Made by a program: the position numbers and the translations under genes. Source: Parasphingopyxis marina (GTDB lineage Bacteria; Pseudomonadota; Alphaproteobacteria; Sphingomonadales; Sphingomonadaceae). Taken from it: a stretch of DNA of 64,000 bases. Location: contig NZ_JACJVJ010000002.1 in NCBI RefSeq assembly GCF_014237875.1, forward strand, positions 1,021,300-1,085,299, in the 5' to 3' direction. Below, one piece after another: positions 27,243 to 35,966 of this stretch (positions are counted from its first letter, which is position 1; every line of letters begins with the position of its first letter). A model generated the notes under the pieces. That model had not been told where the DNA came from. It ran no database searches and saw nothing but the letters and a program-made list of their open reading frames with translations.

Positions 27243-28316
27243 TCAGCCGCATTGGGCCCGGTGAAGCAGCATTTGATCGGCGAGCACCAGCGCCATCATC
27301 GCCTCGACGACAGGCACGCCGCGAATGCCGACACAGGGATCGTGACGGCCCTTGGTGGAAATTTCGGTCGCTTCGCCCTCCCGCGTCACGGTTTCGACCG
27401 GCGTAAGGATCGAGCTGGTAGGCTTGAACGCCGTGCGCGCGACGATCGCATCGCCGTTGGAGATTCCTCCCAGGACACCGCCGGCATTGTTCGACAGGAA
27501 ACGCGGACGGCCGTCATTACCCGGTCGCATCGCATCGGCATTGTCTTCGCCCGATATCCGAGCCGCTTCGAAACCGTTGCCGATCTCCACGCCCTTGGTG
27601 GCGTTGATCGACATCATCGCCGCCGCCAGTTCGCCGTCGAGCTTGGCATAAACCGGCGCGCCCCAGCCGGGCGGGACGCCGGTCGCCGTGCATTCGGCGA
27701 TCGCCCCGAGCGAAGACCCGGCCTTGCGCGCCTTGTCGACGGCCTCTTCCCATTGCGCTGCGGCGACGGGATCGGGGCAGAAAAAGGGATTGGCGTCGAT
27801 CGCGGCCTCGTCGAAACGGGCGGAGTCAATCGGTATGCCGCCGAGTTCCACGAGATAGCCCCGGATCGCGATGGTTTCGCCGAGTATCTTGCGCGCCACC
27901 GCGCCCGCCGCGACCCGCGCCGCGGTTTCACGCGCCGAGGACCGCCCGCCGCCACGATAGTCGCGAAAGCCGTATTTCGCGTCATAGGTGTAATCGGCAT
28001 GGCCGGGCCGGTATTTGGCGGCGATGTCAGAATAATCCTTCGAGCGCTGGTCGGCATTCTCGATCATCAGGGAAATCGGCGTGCCCGTCGTCCGTCCTTC
28101 GAACGTACCGGACAGGATTTTCACCGCATCGGGCTCGCGCCGCTGGGTGGTGTGGCGCGATTGGCCGGGCTTGCGCTTGTCGAGCCAGGGCTGGATATCG
28201 CCTTCGTCCAGCGCGATGCCCGGCGGACAGCCGTCGATCACGGCGCCGAGCGCCGGCCCATGGCTTTCACCCCAGGTCGTGAACCGGAAAACATGGCCGA
28301 AACTGTTGTAACTCAT
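27243..28316 (-). CDS. aroC: chorismate synthase
   Basis: A 357-residue FMN-dependent lyase that makes chorismate from EPSP, the last step of the shikimate pathway. Signatures are intact: [14 protein letters not shown] near the N-terminus (catalytic His), [20 protein letters not shown] in the middle, and [10 protein letters not shown] with the second catalytic His. Its start overlaps the end of the GNAT gene by four bases, so it is part of the dnaJ-to-aroC run. Confidence 0.97.
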   Translation of the reverse strand: MSYNSFGHVFRFTTWGESHGPALGAVIDGCPPGIALDEGDIQPWLDKRKPGQSRHTTQRREPDAVKILSGTFEGRTTGTPISLMIENADQRSKDYSDIAAKYRPGHADYTYDAKYGFRDYRGGGRSSARETAARVAAGAVARKILGETIAIRGYLVELGGIPIDSARFDEAAIDANPFFCPDPVAAAQWEEAVDKARKAGSSLGAIAECTATGVPPGWGAPVYAKLDGELAAAMMSINATKGVEIGNGFEAARISGEDNADAMRPGNDGRPRFLSNNAGGVLGGISNGDAIVARTAFKPTSSILTPVETVTREGEATEISTKGRHDPCVGIRGVPVVEAMMALVLADQMLLHRAQCG

Positions 28317-28822
28317 TCGTCCTCGTACATCGCAAAGGCGTCAGCATAGGCGGCGCTTGCCGATTTGGGCAGCACAAAATCGCCGGAGAGCGGCAGCAAC
28401 TGCCAATATTCGCTCATATAGGGAGACGCGAAGGGCTGGGCCTTTTCGACCGAAAATCCGAAACGGCCGTAATAGTTGGGATCGCCGAGCAGGAAGATCG
28501 CCGCATAACCCTCGTCCCTCGCCCAGGCGATGGCCGCCTCCATAAGCGCCGAACCGACGCCCGATTTCTGGCATTCGGGCAGCACGCCGATCGGGCCGAG
28601 CGCGATGGCGTTGAAGGGCTTGCCGTCGGCCTGCGCCTTCATCGCGGAAAGGATGAGATTGCCGATGCAATGATCCTCCCGCAAGGCAACCAGCGAGAGA
28701 CGCAAATCCCCGTCCGCCGCCAGCTTTTCGACCAGCCAGGCCTCCATATCGGTATCGAACGCCGCTTCGTGGACGGCGCGAATAGCCGCGCCGTCGCCGG
28801 CCGCCTCCCGAATCTCGATCAC
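28313..28822 (-). CDS. GNAT-family N-acetyltransferase (YhbS-like)
   Basis: A cytosolic acetyltransferase of about 169 residues with the acetyl-CoA motif [15 protein letters not shown] and the downstream [14 protein letters not shown] segment typical of YhbS-like GNATs, whose substrates are mostly unknown. I take GTG at 28822 (protein beginning IEIREAAG) as the start; a TTG at 28843 would overlap the end of fabI by 11 bases. Either way the gene is embedded between fabI and aroC with overlaps, so it is surely co-transcribed. Confidence 0.87.
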   Translation of the reverse strand: MIEIREAAGDGAAIRAVHEAAFDTDMEAWLVEKLAADGDLRLSLVALREDHCIGNLILSAMKAQADGKPFNAIALGPIGVLPECQKSGVGSALMEAAIAWARDEGYAAIFLLGDPNYYGRFGFSVEKAQPFASPYMSEYWQLLPLSGDFVLPKSASAAYADAFAMYEDE

Positions 28823-28832
28823 CTTTCGCCGA

Positions 28833-29639
28833 TCACTTCTCAAGCGCGATATCGGGCGCGTCTTCGGCCTTCATGCCGATCACATTATAACCGGCATCGA
28901 CATGATGGGTTTCGCCGGTGACGCCCGAGGCGAGATCACTGAGCAGATAGAGGCCCGCCCCGCCGACATCCTCGATCGTCACATTGCGGCGCAGCGGCGA
29001 ATTCAGCTCGTTCCATTTCAGAATATAGCGGAAATCGCCGATGCCGCTGGCGGCCAGCGTCTTGATCGGCCCGGCGGAAATCGCGTTGACCCGGATATTG
29101 TCCGGCCCCAAATCCATCGCCAGATATTGTACGCTGGTTTCCAGCGCCGACTTGGCCGGCCCCATGACGTTATAGTGCGGCACGACTTTCTCCGCGCCAT
29201 AATAGGTCAGGGTCAGGATCGATCCGCCCCCCGGCATCATCTCGCTGGCACGCTTGGTGACGGCGACCATGCTGTAGACCGAGATGTTCATCGTCATCAA
29301 GAAATTTTCGAGGCTGGTGTCGACATATTTGCCGCGCAGCTCGTTCTTGTCCGAAAAACCGATGGCATGGACGACGAAGTCGATCGTCTCCCACCGATCT
29401 TTCAGGGTCGCGAAGGTCGCGTCGAGCGCATCCATGTCGGAAACATCGCACTCGATCAGGAAATCCGAGCCCAGGCTCTCGGCCAGCGGCCGCACGCGCC
29501 GTTCCAGCGCCTCGCCCTGGTAACTGAAGGCCATTTCCGCGCCCTGTTCGTGCAGCTGCTTGGCAATACCCCAGGCCAGCGACCGATCATTGGCGAGGCC
29601 CATGATCAGCCCGCGTTTTCCTTCCATCAATCCCGGCAT
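28833..29639 (-). CDS. fabI: enoyl-[acyl-carrier-protein] reductase FabI
   Basis: A 268-residue NADH-dependent reductase of the short-chain dehydrogenase fold that completes each cycle of fatty-acid elongation. The divergent FabI active site is present: Tyr146 and Tyr156-x6-Lys163 in YNVMGPAKSALE; the N-terminal nucleotide-binding segment is GLANDRSLAWGIA. Its start codon overlaps the stop of the upstream yihY gene by one base. Confidence 0.96.
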   Translation of the reverse strand: MPGLMEGKRGLIMGLANDRSLAWGIAKQLHEQGAEMAFSYQGEALERRVRPLAESLGSDFLIECDVSDMDALDATFATLKDRWETIDFVVHAIGFSDKNELRGKYVDTSLENFLMTMNISVYSMVAVTKRASEMMPGGGSILTLTYYGAEKVVPHYNVMGPAKSALETSVQYLAMDLGPDNIRVNAISAGPIKTLAASGIGDFRYILKWNELNSPLRRNVTIEDVGGAGLYLLSDLASGVTGETHHVDAGYNVIGMKAEDAPDIALEK

Positions 29640-30610
29640 TACGGCTCCTCGATCGTGATCTCTTGTTCTGCTTGTTCCGCGGCTTTCTTTAGCTCGCTTT
29701 CAGCCGGTTCCGCCAGTGCCGCGTTCAAATGCGCGCCGACGACGACGCCATAGCCGATGATGTAGAAAAAGATCAGCGCCAGCATGACGCCGGCCAGGCT
29801 GCCATAGGTCAGATCGTAGCTGATGAGATTGGCGAGCACGACCGGCATCAGCGCCGTCGTTCCCAGCCACCAGATCGTAACCAGCAACGCGCCCGGCCAT
29901 TTGGGAAAACGGCGAGACCGGTATTGCCGCGGCGTCAGCGACCAGAAGACGAGATAGAAGCCGGTATAGATGCCGAGCGCGGGCACGATCCGCGAAAACA
30001 CGATGAAGATCCGATAGTCCTCAAGAGCCGGCACCACGCCGTAGATGAACTGCTCCACGCCGGTCAGCGCGAATTGCAGGCCGAAGGCGAGCAGCGCCAG
30101 CGCGACCGACAAGATGATCAGTCCGATCGAGAATATCCGGTATTCGTAGAAGGGGCGGCCAAAGGGCGTGCCATAAGCCCGGCGCAGCACCTCGCGGATC
30201 GTTTCGATGAAGCTCGCGGTCGTCCACAGCCCGATCAGCGCGCCGACCCATAACAGGTTGCCGGTGCGCGCCGAAAGGACGCTGGCGATAGGGTCTTCGA
30301 GCGTGCTCGCCACACTGGGCGGTACATTTTCGAGGAACACCGAAACCGCCTGCAGCCCCTGCTCGGTCTGTCCGAATACCTGCGCCAGCGCCGCGAGAAC
30401 GATGATGAACGGAAACAGTGCCAGCAACGCCATGAAGGCAAGATTGCCGGCATGTATGAAGCCTTCGGCATAGACGCCTTCGAAAACTCGGCTGAGCGTC
30501 GTCCAGCCGAAGCTTTTCGGCGCGGGCCGATCGGGTTCCTTGCCCTGCCTGACGCGCTCGATCGCCAGCCGGCGCCGGGCTTCGGGCGAGAGCGAGGCTT
30601 CATGCGTCAA
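29639..30610 (-). CDS. YihY/BrkB family inner-membrane protein
   Basis: A 323-residue protein with about six transmembrane helices and the family pattern NLAFMALLALFPFIIVL near the N-terminus and GALLVTIWWLGTTAL in the middle. Older annotations as RNase BN are wrong; the role remains unclear. A cytosolic N-terminus of about 45 charged residues and a Glu-rich C-terminus flank the membrane part. It lies 3 bases after the dnaJ-like gene and 1 base overlaps fabI. Confidence 0.9.
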   Translation of the reverse strand: MTHEASLSPEARRRLAIERVRQGKEPDRPAPKSFGWTTLSRVFEGVYAEGFIHAGNLAFMALLALFPFIIVLAALAQVFGQTEQGLQAVSVFLENVPPSVASTLEDPIASVLSARTGNLLWVGALIGLWTTASFIETIREVLRRAYGTPFGRPFYEYRIFSIGLIILSVALALLAFGLQFALTGVEQFIYGVVPALEDYRIFIVFSRIVPALGIYTGFYLVFWSLTPRQYRSRRFPKWPGALLVTIWWLGTTALMPVVLANLISYDLTYGSLAGVMLALIFFYIIGYGVVVGAHLNAALAEPAESELKKAAEQAEQEITIEEP

Positions 30611-30613
30611 AGG

Positions 30614-31555
30614 CTAGACACCGAATTTGGAGCGCGGGTTTTGCGGCGTACCGGGCGTCCAGTCCTTCACGAATTCGGCGAGCGCGGCATCGTCCTGGGG
30701 CAGGTCGATCTCCAGCCGGACGAGCTGATCGCCGCGACCGCCGCTCTTCTTGTGAAACCCCTTGCCCTTGAGCCGCAGCACCTTGCCCGAAGCGGCGTTT
30801 TTGGGGACCGTCAGCATCACGGCGCCGTCGACGGTCGGCACCTTCACCTTCGCGCCCTTTACCGCCTCGTCGAGGCCGATCGGGAGGTCGAGCCGGATAT
30901 CATCGCCATCGCGCTCGAAAAAGCCATGCGGCTTGACGGTAATCGCGATCAGCGCATCGCCATTGCCGCCCGGGCCCGCCTGGCCCTGACCGGAAAGGCG
31001 CATCTGGGTGCCGGTTTCGACGCCGGGCTTGAGCTTCAGGTCGATCGTCTTGCCCGAGGCCAGCGTCAGCCGCTGCGTTGCGAGCGTGGCCGCATCCTCG
31101 AAAGAAACCGCAAGCTTGTAGGCGACATCGGCGCCCTTTTGCGGAGGCGGCGGCCGACGCTGGCCGAAACCGCTAAACGGTCCTCCTGCTCCGCCGCCGC
31201 GCCGGGCGCCGCCGAACAGGCCCTCGAAGAGATCGCCGAGATCGCCGCCATCGCTGGAATATTCATAGTGCGCGCCGCCCGGCCCGCGGCTGGAAGCGCC
31301 TCCACCGAAACCGCCAAAGGGATGTGTCGGATTGCCCTCGCCGTCGATCTCGCCGCGATCGAACTGGGCGCGCTTGTCCTTGTCGGACAAGAGGTCATAG
31401 GCGTTGGTCGCGGCGGAAAATTTCTCCGACGCCTGCGGATTATCGGTGTTGCGATCAGGGTGCAGCTCCTTGGCGAGCTTGCGATACGCCTTCTTGATCT
31501 CGGCCTCACTGGCGCCGCGCGAGACGCCAAGGGTTGCATAGGGATCCGCTGCCAT
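30614..31555 (-). CDS. DnaJ/CbpA-type co-chaperone
   Basis: A 313-residue Hsp40 protein that stimulates DnaK. The J domain is at the N-terminus (PYATLGVSRGASEAEIKKAY; HPD at 32-34), followed by a Gly/Phe-rich linker (about 85-140) and two C-terminal substrate-binding domains. The zinc-finger cysteines of canonical DnaJ are absent, so this is class II/CbpA-like. The ATG at 31555 follows GGAG; an upstream frame to 31675 would cross the promoter. A sigma-32 type promoter lies about 60 bases upstream, and the gene heads a run of five. Confidence 0.92.
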   Translation of the reverse strand: MAADPYATLGVSRGASEAEIKKAYRKLAKELHPDRNTDNPQASEKFSAATNAYDLLSDKDKRAQFDRGEIDGEGNPTHPFGGFGGGASSRGPGGAHYEYSSDGGDLGDLFEGLFGGARRGGGAGGPFSGFGQRRPPPPQKGADVAYKLAVSFEDAATLATQRLTLASGKTIDLKLKPGVETGTQMRLSGQGQAGPGGNGDALIAITVKPHGFFERDGDDIRLDLPIGLDEAVKGAKVKVPTVDGAVMLTVPKNAASGKVLRLKGKGFHKKSGGRGDQLVRLEIDLPQDDAALAEFVKDWTPGTPQNPRSKFGV

Positions 31556-31592
31556 AGTCTCCGTGTCGTATATCATGACCCATTCGCCAACT

Positions 31593-31608
31593 GTTGCAGA
31601 TATGCAAC
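31593..31608. promoter_or_regulatory. perfect palindromic arm pair GTTGCA-GATA-TGCAAC
   Basis: This 16-base dyad sits at the predicted transcription start of the dnaJ run, just downstream of the RpoH-type -10 element. It could form a 5-prime hairpin in the leader or bind a regulator. Confidence 0.4.
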
Positions 31609-31613
31609 TATCG

Positions 31614-31642
31614 AAATGGGTGTAGTTTCTCCCGATTTCAAG
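31614..31642 (-). promoter_or_regulatory. RpoH (sigma-32) type promoter of dnaJ-yihY-fabI-GNAT-aroC
   Basis: On the minus strand CTTGAAA (31642-31636), a 15-base spacer and CCCATTT (31620-31614) match the enterobacterial sigma-32 consensus CTTGAAA-N11-16-CCCATnT at every defined position. It lies 59 bases upstream of a DnaJ-like gene, the expected regulon. Predicted start is near 31607. Confidence 0.75.
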
Positions 31643-31851
31643 CGCTTGTAGCCGCCATATGCTTGCCGCCGACAATCGGAAAGGCCGGCACCATCCAGCC
31701 GAGGAGCGCGAGCCCGCGAGTGAATGCGAACGGCATCTCCCGACAGCCCATCCGTCTTGCCGACATGTAACGCGTCCTATCCGATCGCGTTTCGGACCGG
31801 AACCGCAAAGGTAGCTGGACTGGCGCGGGCGATCGGTTAGTTTCGCGCGCT

Positions 31852-32484
31852 ATGGCCGAACCGAGCAATCGCAGACCCCTCGCTTCGCGCGGAACCGGCT
31901 GGGCAGCGCGGGCGGCGCGCCTCATGCTGGCCAGCGGATTGACGCCGAACGCGATCTCGGTGATCGGCATCGGCTTCGCCGCGCTCGGCGCATGGGCGCT
32001 GATCGAAGCCCCAAACCATCCCTCGCTCTATCTCGCCGCCGCGTTTGGCATCCAGCTCCGCCTGCTCTGCAATATGCTCGACGGCATGGTCGCCGTCGAA
32101 GGCGGCAAGGGATCGGCAACCGGGCCGCTCTACAACGAAGCGCCCGACCGGATCGAGGACAGCCTGCTGCTTATCGCGGCCGGCTATGCGACGCCCTGGT
32201 GGTGGATAGGCTGGCTGGCCGCACTGCTGGCGATGTTCACGGCCTATGTCCGCGCGCTGGGCGGGTCGCTGGGCTTCGGACAGGATTTTCGCGGGCCGAT
32301 GGCCAAGCCGCACCGCATGGCCGCATTGACCCTGGGCTGTCTTGCCGCGCTCGGCGAAGCCTTGTGGCTGGAAACGCGCTACGCTCTGGCCATCGCGCTT
32401 GCTATTATCGTGGTCGGCGCGGCGCTCACGGGAATTCGCCGCGTGCTGGGAATTTCCCATGCGCTCCGGGACGCCGCGCCATGA
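31852..32484 (+). CDS. CDP-alcohol phosphatidyltransferase family protein (variant motif)
   Basis: A 210-residue membrane protein with about six helices. CDP-AP enzymes swap CMP for an alcohol using D-x2-D-G-x2-A-R-x8-G-x3-D-x3-D. Here the motif reads CNMLDGMVAVEGGKGSATG followed by PDRIED: the first Asp is Asn, Arg of the AR pair is Val, and the spacing before the last two Asp is longer. It overlaps plsC by four bases. With plsC and cdsA next, a phospholipid synthesis role is likely, but the product cannot be named. No ribosome-binding site is clear. Confidence 0.8.
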   Translation: MAEPSNRRPLASRGTGWAARAARLMLASGLTPNAISVIGIGFAALGAWALIEAPNHPSLYLAAAFGIQLRLLCNMLDGMVAVEGGKGSATGPLYNEAPDRIEDSLLLIAAGYATPWWWIGWLAALLAMFTAYVRALGGSLGFGQDFRGPMAKPHRMAALTLGCLAALGEALWLETRYALAIALAIIVVGAALTGIRRVLGISHALRDAAP

Positions 32485-33074
32485 TCCGCCTGCTGCTGTT
32501 CGCGGCGACCCGGTTCCTCGTGGGGGGCCATCCGCGCTGGCAGGGCAGCGAGCCGACATCGCGCCAGCGCATCTATTTCGCCAATCATGGCAGCCATCTC
32601 GACACGGTTTTGCTCTGGAGCGCGCTGCCGCCCGATCTGCGCGAGACGACCCATCCCGTGGCCGCCGCCGATTATTGGGGCAGGAACGCGCTCGCTCGCT
32701 TCGTCTCGACCCATGTCCTCAACGCCGTCCTGCTCCAGCGCCGCCCGAAGAAGGGCGAAGACCCTCTCCGTCCGCTCCGCGACATCCTCGATTCCGGGGA
32801 ATCGCTGATCATCTTTCCCGAAGGCACGCGCGGCGACGAACCCTTGCCCCGCGGCTTCAAGGGCGGGCTGCATCACCTTGCGCGCGATTACCCGCGAGCC
32901 GAACTGATTCCCGTCTATCTGGAAAATCTCAGCCGCGCCTGGCCCAAGGGCACCTTGATCCCGGTGCCGATCAGCTGCTCGGTGCGCTTCGGGCCGCCCC
33001 TTCCCTTCGCGCCGGACGAGGCCAAGCCCGCCTTTCTGGATCGCGCACGCCAAGCCGTGGTGGCGCTCGCCTGA
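32481..33074 (+). CDS. 1-acyl-sn-glycerol-3-phosphate acyltransferase
   Basis: A 197-residue acyltransferase of the PlsC family with the catalytic His36-x4-Asp41 in NHGSHLD and the phosphate-binding FPEGTRG at 112-118. It transfers an acyl group to lysophosphatidate or a related lysolipid at the inner membrane. The ATG at 32481 overlaps the preceding stop (ATGA), and the stop shares a base with the cdsA start. It is shorter than typical housekeeping PlsC (about 240), lacking the first membrane helix. Confidence 0.88.
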   Translation: MIRLLLFAATRFLVGGHPRWQGSEPTSRQRIYFANHGSHLDTVLLWSALPPDLRETTHPVAAADYWGRNALARFVSTHVLNAVLLQRRPKKGEDPLRPLRDILDSGESLIIFPEGTRGDEPLPRGFKGGLHHLARDYPRAELIPVYLENLSRAWPKGTLIPVPISCSVRFGPPLPFAPDEAKPAFLDRARQAVVALA

Positions 33075-34012
33075 TGGACCCGCGCTTCCTTTGGCTGTTC
33101 GCCGGCGTCGGCGGGATCCTGCTTGTCGCCTCGATCATCGGCGCCATCCTTTCCCGCACCGTGAAGAGCGAAGGCGGACGCGAAACCGTCCGCAATCTCA
33201 ACGAGCGCGTCCGCGCCTGGTGGGTGATGGTCGCGATTTTCGGTATCGCCTTTGTCTTTGGCAAGGTCGTCACGCTCGTGCTGTTCGGGCTCACCAGCTT
33301 CTACTGCCTGCGCGAATTCATCTCGCTGACGCCGACCCGCCCTGCCGATCACGGCGCGCTGGCCATCGCCTTCTACATCTTCCTGCCGCTGCAATATTAT
33401 CTGATCGGCATCGACTGGCTGGCGCTCTTCAGCATCGCGATTCCCGTCTACGCCTTCCTGCTGCTGCCGGTCGCCGCCGCCGTCAGGGGCGAAACGGCAG
33501 ATTTCCTTATGCGCACGGCCAAGATCCAGTGGGCGCTGATGCTCACCGTCTATTGCATCAGCCACGCCCCGGCGCTGCTGATCCTCAACATCCCCGGCTA
33601 TGAGGGGCAGAATTTCCTGCTGCTCTTCTTCCTCGTCACCGTCGTCCAGCTTTCCGACGTGCTCCAATATGTTTTCGGCAAGCTGTTCGGCCGCCACAAG
33701 GTCGCGCCGAGGGTCAGCCCGGCCAAGACCTGGGAAGGCCTGATCGGCGGGGGCCTTTCAGCGATAGCGGTCGGCGCGGGGCTGTGGTGGATCACGCCGT
33801 TTACGCCGCTTGAGGCCGCCGGGATGGCGGCGGCGATCGTCATTGCCGGCTTCTGCGGCGGGATCGTGCTTTCCGCGGTCAAGCGCTCGCTGGGCGCCAA
33901 GGATTGGGGCACGATGATCGAAGGCCATGGCGGCGCGCTCGACCGGATGGACTCGGTGAGCTTCGCCGCCCCGCTCTTCTTCCATCTCTGCAATTACTTT
34001 TTCGCGGCCTGA
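33074..34012 (+). CDS. cdsA: phosphatidate cytidylyltransferase
   Basis: A 312-residue membrane protein with eight or more helices. The CdsA signature is at about 258-284: SAVKRSLGAKDWG followed by GHGGALDRMDS, carrying the Lys-Asp and Asp residues that bind metal and CTP. It makes CDP-diacylglycerol from phosphatidate, the substrate a CDP-AP enzyme would use. The length and RKVSPAKTWEG-like motif (here RVSPAKTWEGLIGG) resemble the YnbB-type paralogue, so the housekeeping cdsA may lie elsewhere. The gene overlaps both neighbours by one base. Confidence 0.9.
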   Translation: MDPRFLWLFAGVGGILLVASIIGAILSRTVKSEGGRETVRNLNERVRAWWVMVAIFGIAFVFGKVVTLVLFGLTSFYCLREFISLTPTRPADHGALAIAFYIFLPLQYYLIGIDWLALFSIAIPVYAFLLLPVAAAVRGETADFLMRTAKIQWALMLTVYCISHAPALLILNIPGYEGQNFLLLFFLVTVVQLSDVLQYVFGKLFGRHKVAPRVSPAKTWEGLIGGGLSAIAVGAGLWWITPFTPLEAAGMAAAIVIAGFCGGIVLSAVKRSLGAKDWGTMIEGHGGALDRMDSVSFAAPLFFHLCNYFFAA

Positions 34013-34557
34013 TGATCGCCGGCTTCGCGATCGTTGCGCTCTGGGCCTTTGCCGAGGCGATCCTCTGGTTCATCGTCGCGGACGTGCCGATCAGCTATCT
34101 GGCCGTACGCTATGGCTGGAAGACGGCGACCGTCGCGGCCCTGATCGCCGCCCTCGCGGCGGTTCCGGGCGGGATTTTTCTCTATTGCTGGGCGCAGCAT
34201 GACGGGGCTGGGGTCGCCGCCCTGCTGGAGGCATTACCGGCCATCGATGCGGCGATGATCGCCGAAGCCGAACGGGCCTACCGGGCGGAAGGTTTTGCCG
34301 CGATGCTGGCGGGATCGTTCGGCGGAATGCCCTACAAGCTCTACGCACTGGCAGCCGGAAACGCCGGATCGCCCCTTCTTGGCTTCGCGCTGGCCAGCTT
34401 CGCCGCGCGGGTGCCGAGATTTCTGATCATCGGCATCGGCACGGCGATCGCCGGACGGATCGCGGCGCGCTGGCTGTCGCTGCGCGGCCGGCTGGCCGTG
34501 CTCGGCCTCAGCTGGGCCCTGTTTTACACATGGTATTTCGCCACCATGCCGGGTTAA
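34012..34557 (+). CDS. small polytopic membrane protein, YqaA/DedA-like
   Basis: A 181-residue protein with about five hydrophobic segments and the sequence AGSFGGMPYKLYALAAG, followed by ARVPRFLIIG. This looks like the VTT/YqaA-type half-transporter fold, some members of which flip lipids. Family assignment is tentative. It overlaps cdsA by one base and belongs to the same lipid run, which supports a membrane-lipid role by context only. Confidence 0.72.
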   Translation: MIAGFAIVALWAFAEAILWFIVADVPISYLAVRYGWKTATVAALIAALAAVPGGIFLYCWAQHDGAGVAALLEALPAIDAAMIAEAERAYRAEGFAAMLAGSFGGMPYKLYALAAGNAGSPLLGFALASFAARVPRFLIIGIGTAIAGRIAARWLSLRGRLAVLGLSWALFYTWYFATMPG

Positions 34558-34567
34558 AAGCCCCGCG

Positions 34568-35155
34568 ATGACCGATACCGCCGACGACCCCTTCGCCCTG
34601 TTCGCCCTATGGTTCGCGGAAGCCCGCGAGACCGAGATCAACGATTCGAACGCGATGGCGCTCGCCACGACGACGGCAGGCGGCCAGCCCTCGGTGCGCA
34701 TGGTGCTGCTCAAGGGGCACGATGCACGCGGCTTCGTCTGGTACACCAATTTCGAAAGCCGCAAGGCCAGGGAATTGCTCGATACCGGCAAGGCGGCGAT
34801 CCTCTTCCACTGGAAATCGCTGCGCCGGCAATTTCGCGCCGAAGGGCCGGTGAGCCGCGTCGACGATGCCGAGGCCGATGCCTATTTCGCGACCCGCAGC
34901 CGGGATTCGCAGCTCGGTGCCTGGGCGTCCGACCAGTCCCGCCCGCTCGACAGTCGCGCAACCTTCGAGGCGCGCTTTGCGGAGATGCAGGCGAAATTCG
35001 ACGGCGGCGACGTGCCGCGCCCGCCGCACTGGTCGGGCTTTCGGCTCGCCCCCGAGCGGATCGAATTCTGGGAGGACGGCGCCCACCGCCTCCACCATCG
35101 CCGCCTCTTCACGCGCACGGATGGCGGCTGGGACGAAGGGCTGCTCTACCCGTGA
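34568..35155 (+). CDS. pdxH: pyridoxamine 5-phosphate oxidase
   Basis: A 195-residue FMN enzyme forming pyridoxal 5-phosphate. Family features include RMVLLKGHDARGFVWYTN, HWKSLRRQFRAEG, WASDQSRPL and the C-terminal HRRLF stretch with WEDGAHRLH. It starts 10 bases after the membrane protein gene and its stop overlaps the PhzF gene start, continuing the operon with metabolism unrelated to lipids. Confidence 0.95.
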   Translation: MTDTADDPFALFALWFAEARETEINDSNAMALATTTAGGQPSVRMVLLKGHDARGFVWYTNFESRKARELLDTGKAAILFHWKSLRRQFRAEGPVSRVDDAEADAYFATRSRDSQLGAWASDQSRPLDSRATFEARFAEMQAKFDGGDVPRPPHWSGFRLAPERIEFWEDGAHRLHHRRLFTRTDGGWDEGLLYP

Positions 35156-35958
35156 CACGCCTGCCCTTCTTCCAGATCGACGCCTTTGCGGACGCCCCCT
35201 TCGGCGGTAATCCGGCGGCGGTTATGCCGCTCGAAAACTGGCTGCCCGACGAAACGCTGCAGGCGATCGCCGCCGAGAACAATCTCAGCGAGACGGCCTT
35301 CTACCTGCCGGCGGGCGATCCCGCTGCCGATTTCGAACTGCGCTGGTTTTCGCCGACCGCCGAAGTCGCGATGTGCGGCCATGCGACGCTCGCCACGGGC
35401 CACGCCATTTTGCGCGACGATACAGCGCGCGATGTCGTGCGCTTCGCAACGCGCAAGGCCGGCCTGTTGGAAGTGCGTCGATCGGGCGAAGGCTATGCGC
35501 TCGACCTGCCCGCTACGCCCGTCGAACCGGCGGACCGGCCCGATCTGCTGACGGCGCTGGGCGTGGAGGGCGAGGTCTTCCTGTCCCCGGCGGGTGTCGC
35601 CGAGGACACGGCGATCGCGCTGCTGCGGGACGCCGGGTCCGTGCGCGGCTGCGCGCCCGATTTCAAGGCATTGGCGGACATCCACCTCATGGCGATCGTC
35701 ACCGCGCCGGGCGACGGCGACGAGGATATCGTCAGCCGCGTCTTCGTGCCCGCCTGGGGGATCGACGAGGACCCGGTGACCGGCTCGGCCCATGCCGCGC
35801 TCGCGCCCTTCTGGGCGGCGCGCCTCGGCCGCGACGGCCTTGCCGCCTTTCAGGCGAGCAAGCGCGGCGGACGGATCGACTGCCGGCTCGACGGCGACCG
35901 CGCGATCCTGAGCGGCCGCTGCGTCACGGTGATCGAGGGCAGTTTCCTGCTGCGCTGA
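35152..35958 (+). CDS. PhzF-family isomerase/epimerase-like protein
   Basis: A 268-residue protein with the diaminopimelate-epimerase-like fold of PhzF. Motifs seen are GGNPAAV (18-24), catalytic Glu47 in ENNLSETAF, EVAMCGHATLATGHA and EDPVTGSAHAAL. GTG at 35152 is the start, coupled to pdxH through GTGA. No phenazine genes are nearby, so it is probably a housekeeping isomerase of unknown substrate. Confidence 0.9.
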   Translation: MTRLPFFQIDAFADAPFGGNPAAVMPLENWLPDETLQAIAAENNLSETAFYLPAGDPAADFELRWFSPTAEVAMCGHATLATGHAILRDDTARDVVRFATRKAGLLEVRRSGEGYALDLPATPVEPADRPDLLTALGVEGEVFLSPAGVAEDTAIALLRDAGSVRGCAPDFKALADIHLMAIVTAPGDGDEDIVSRVFVPAWGIDEDPVTGSAHAALAPFWAARLGRDGLAAFQASKRGGRIDCRLDGDRAILSGRCVTVIEGSFLLR

Positions 35959-35966
35959 GGCTGCGC

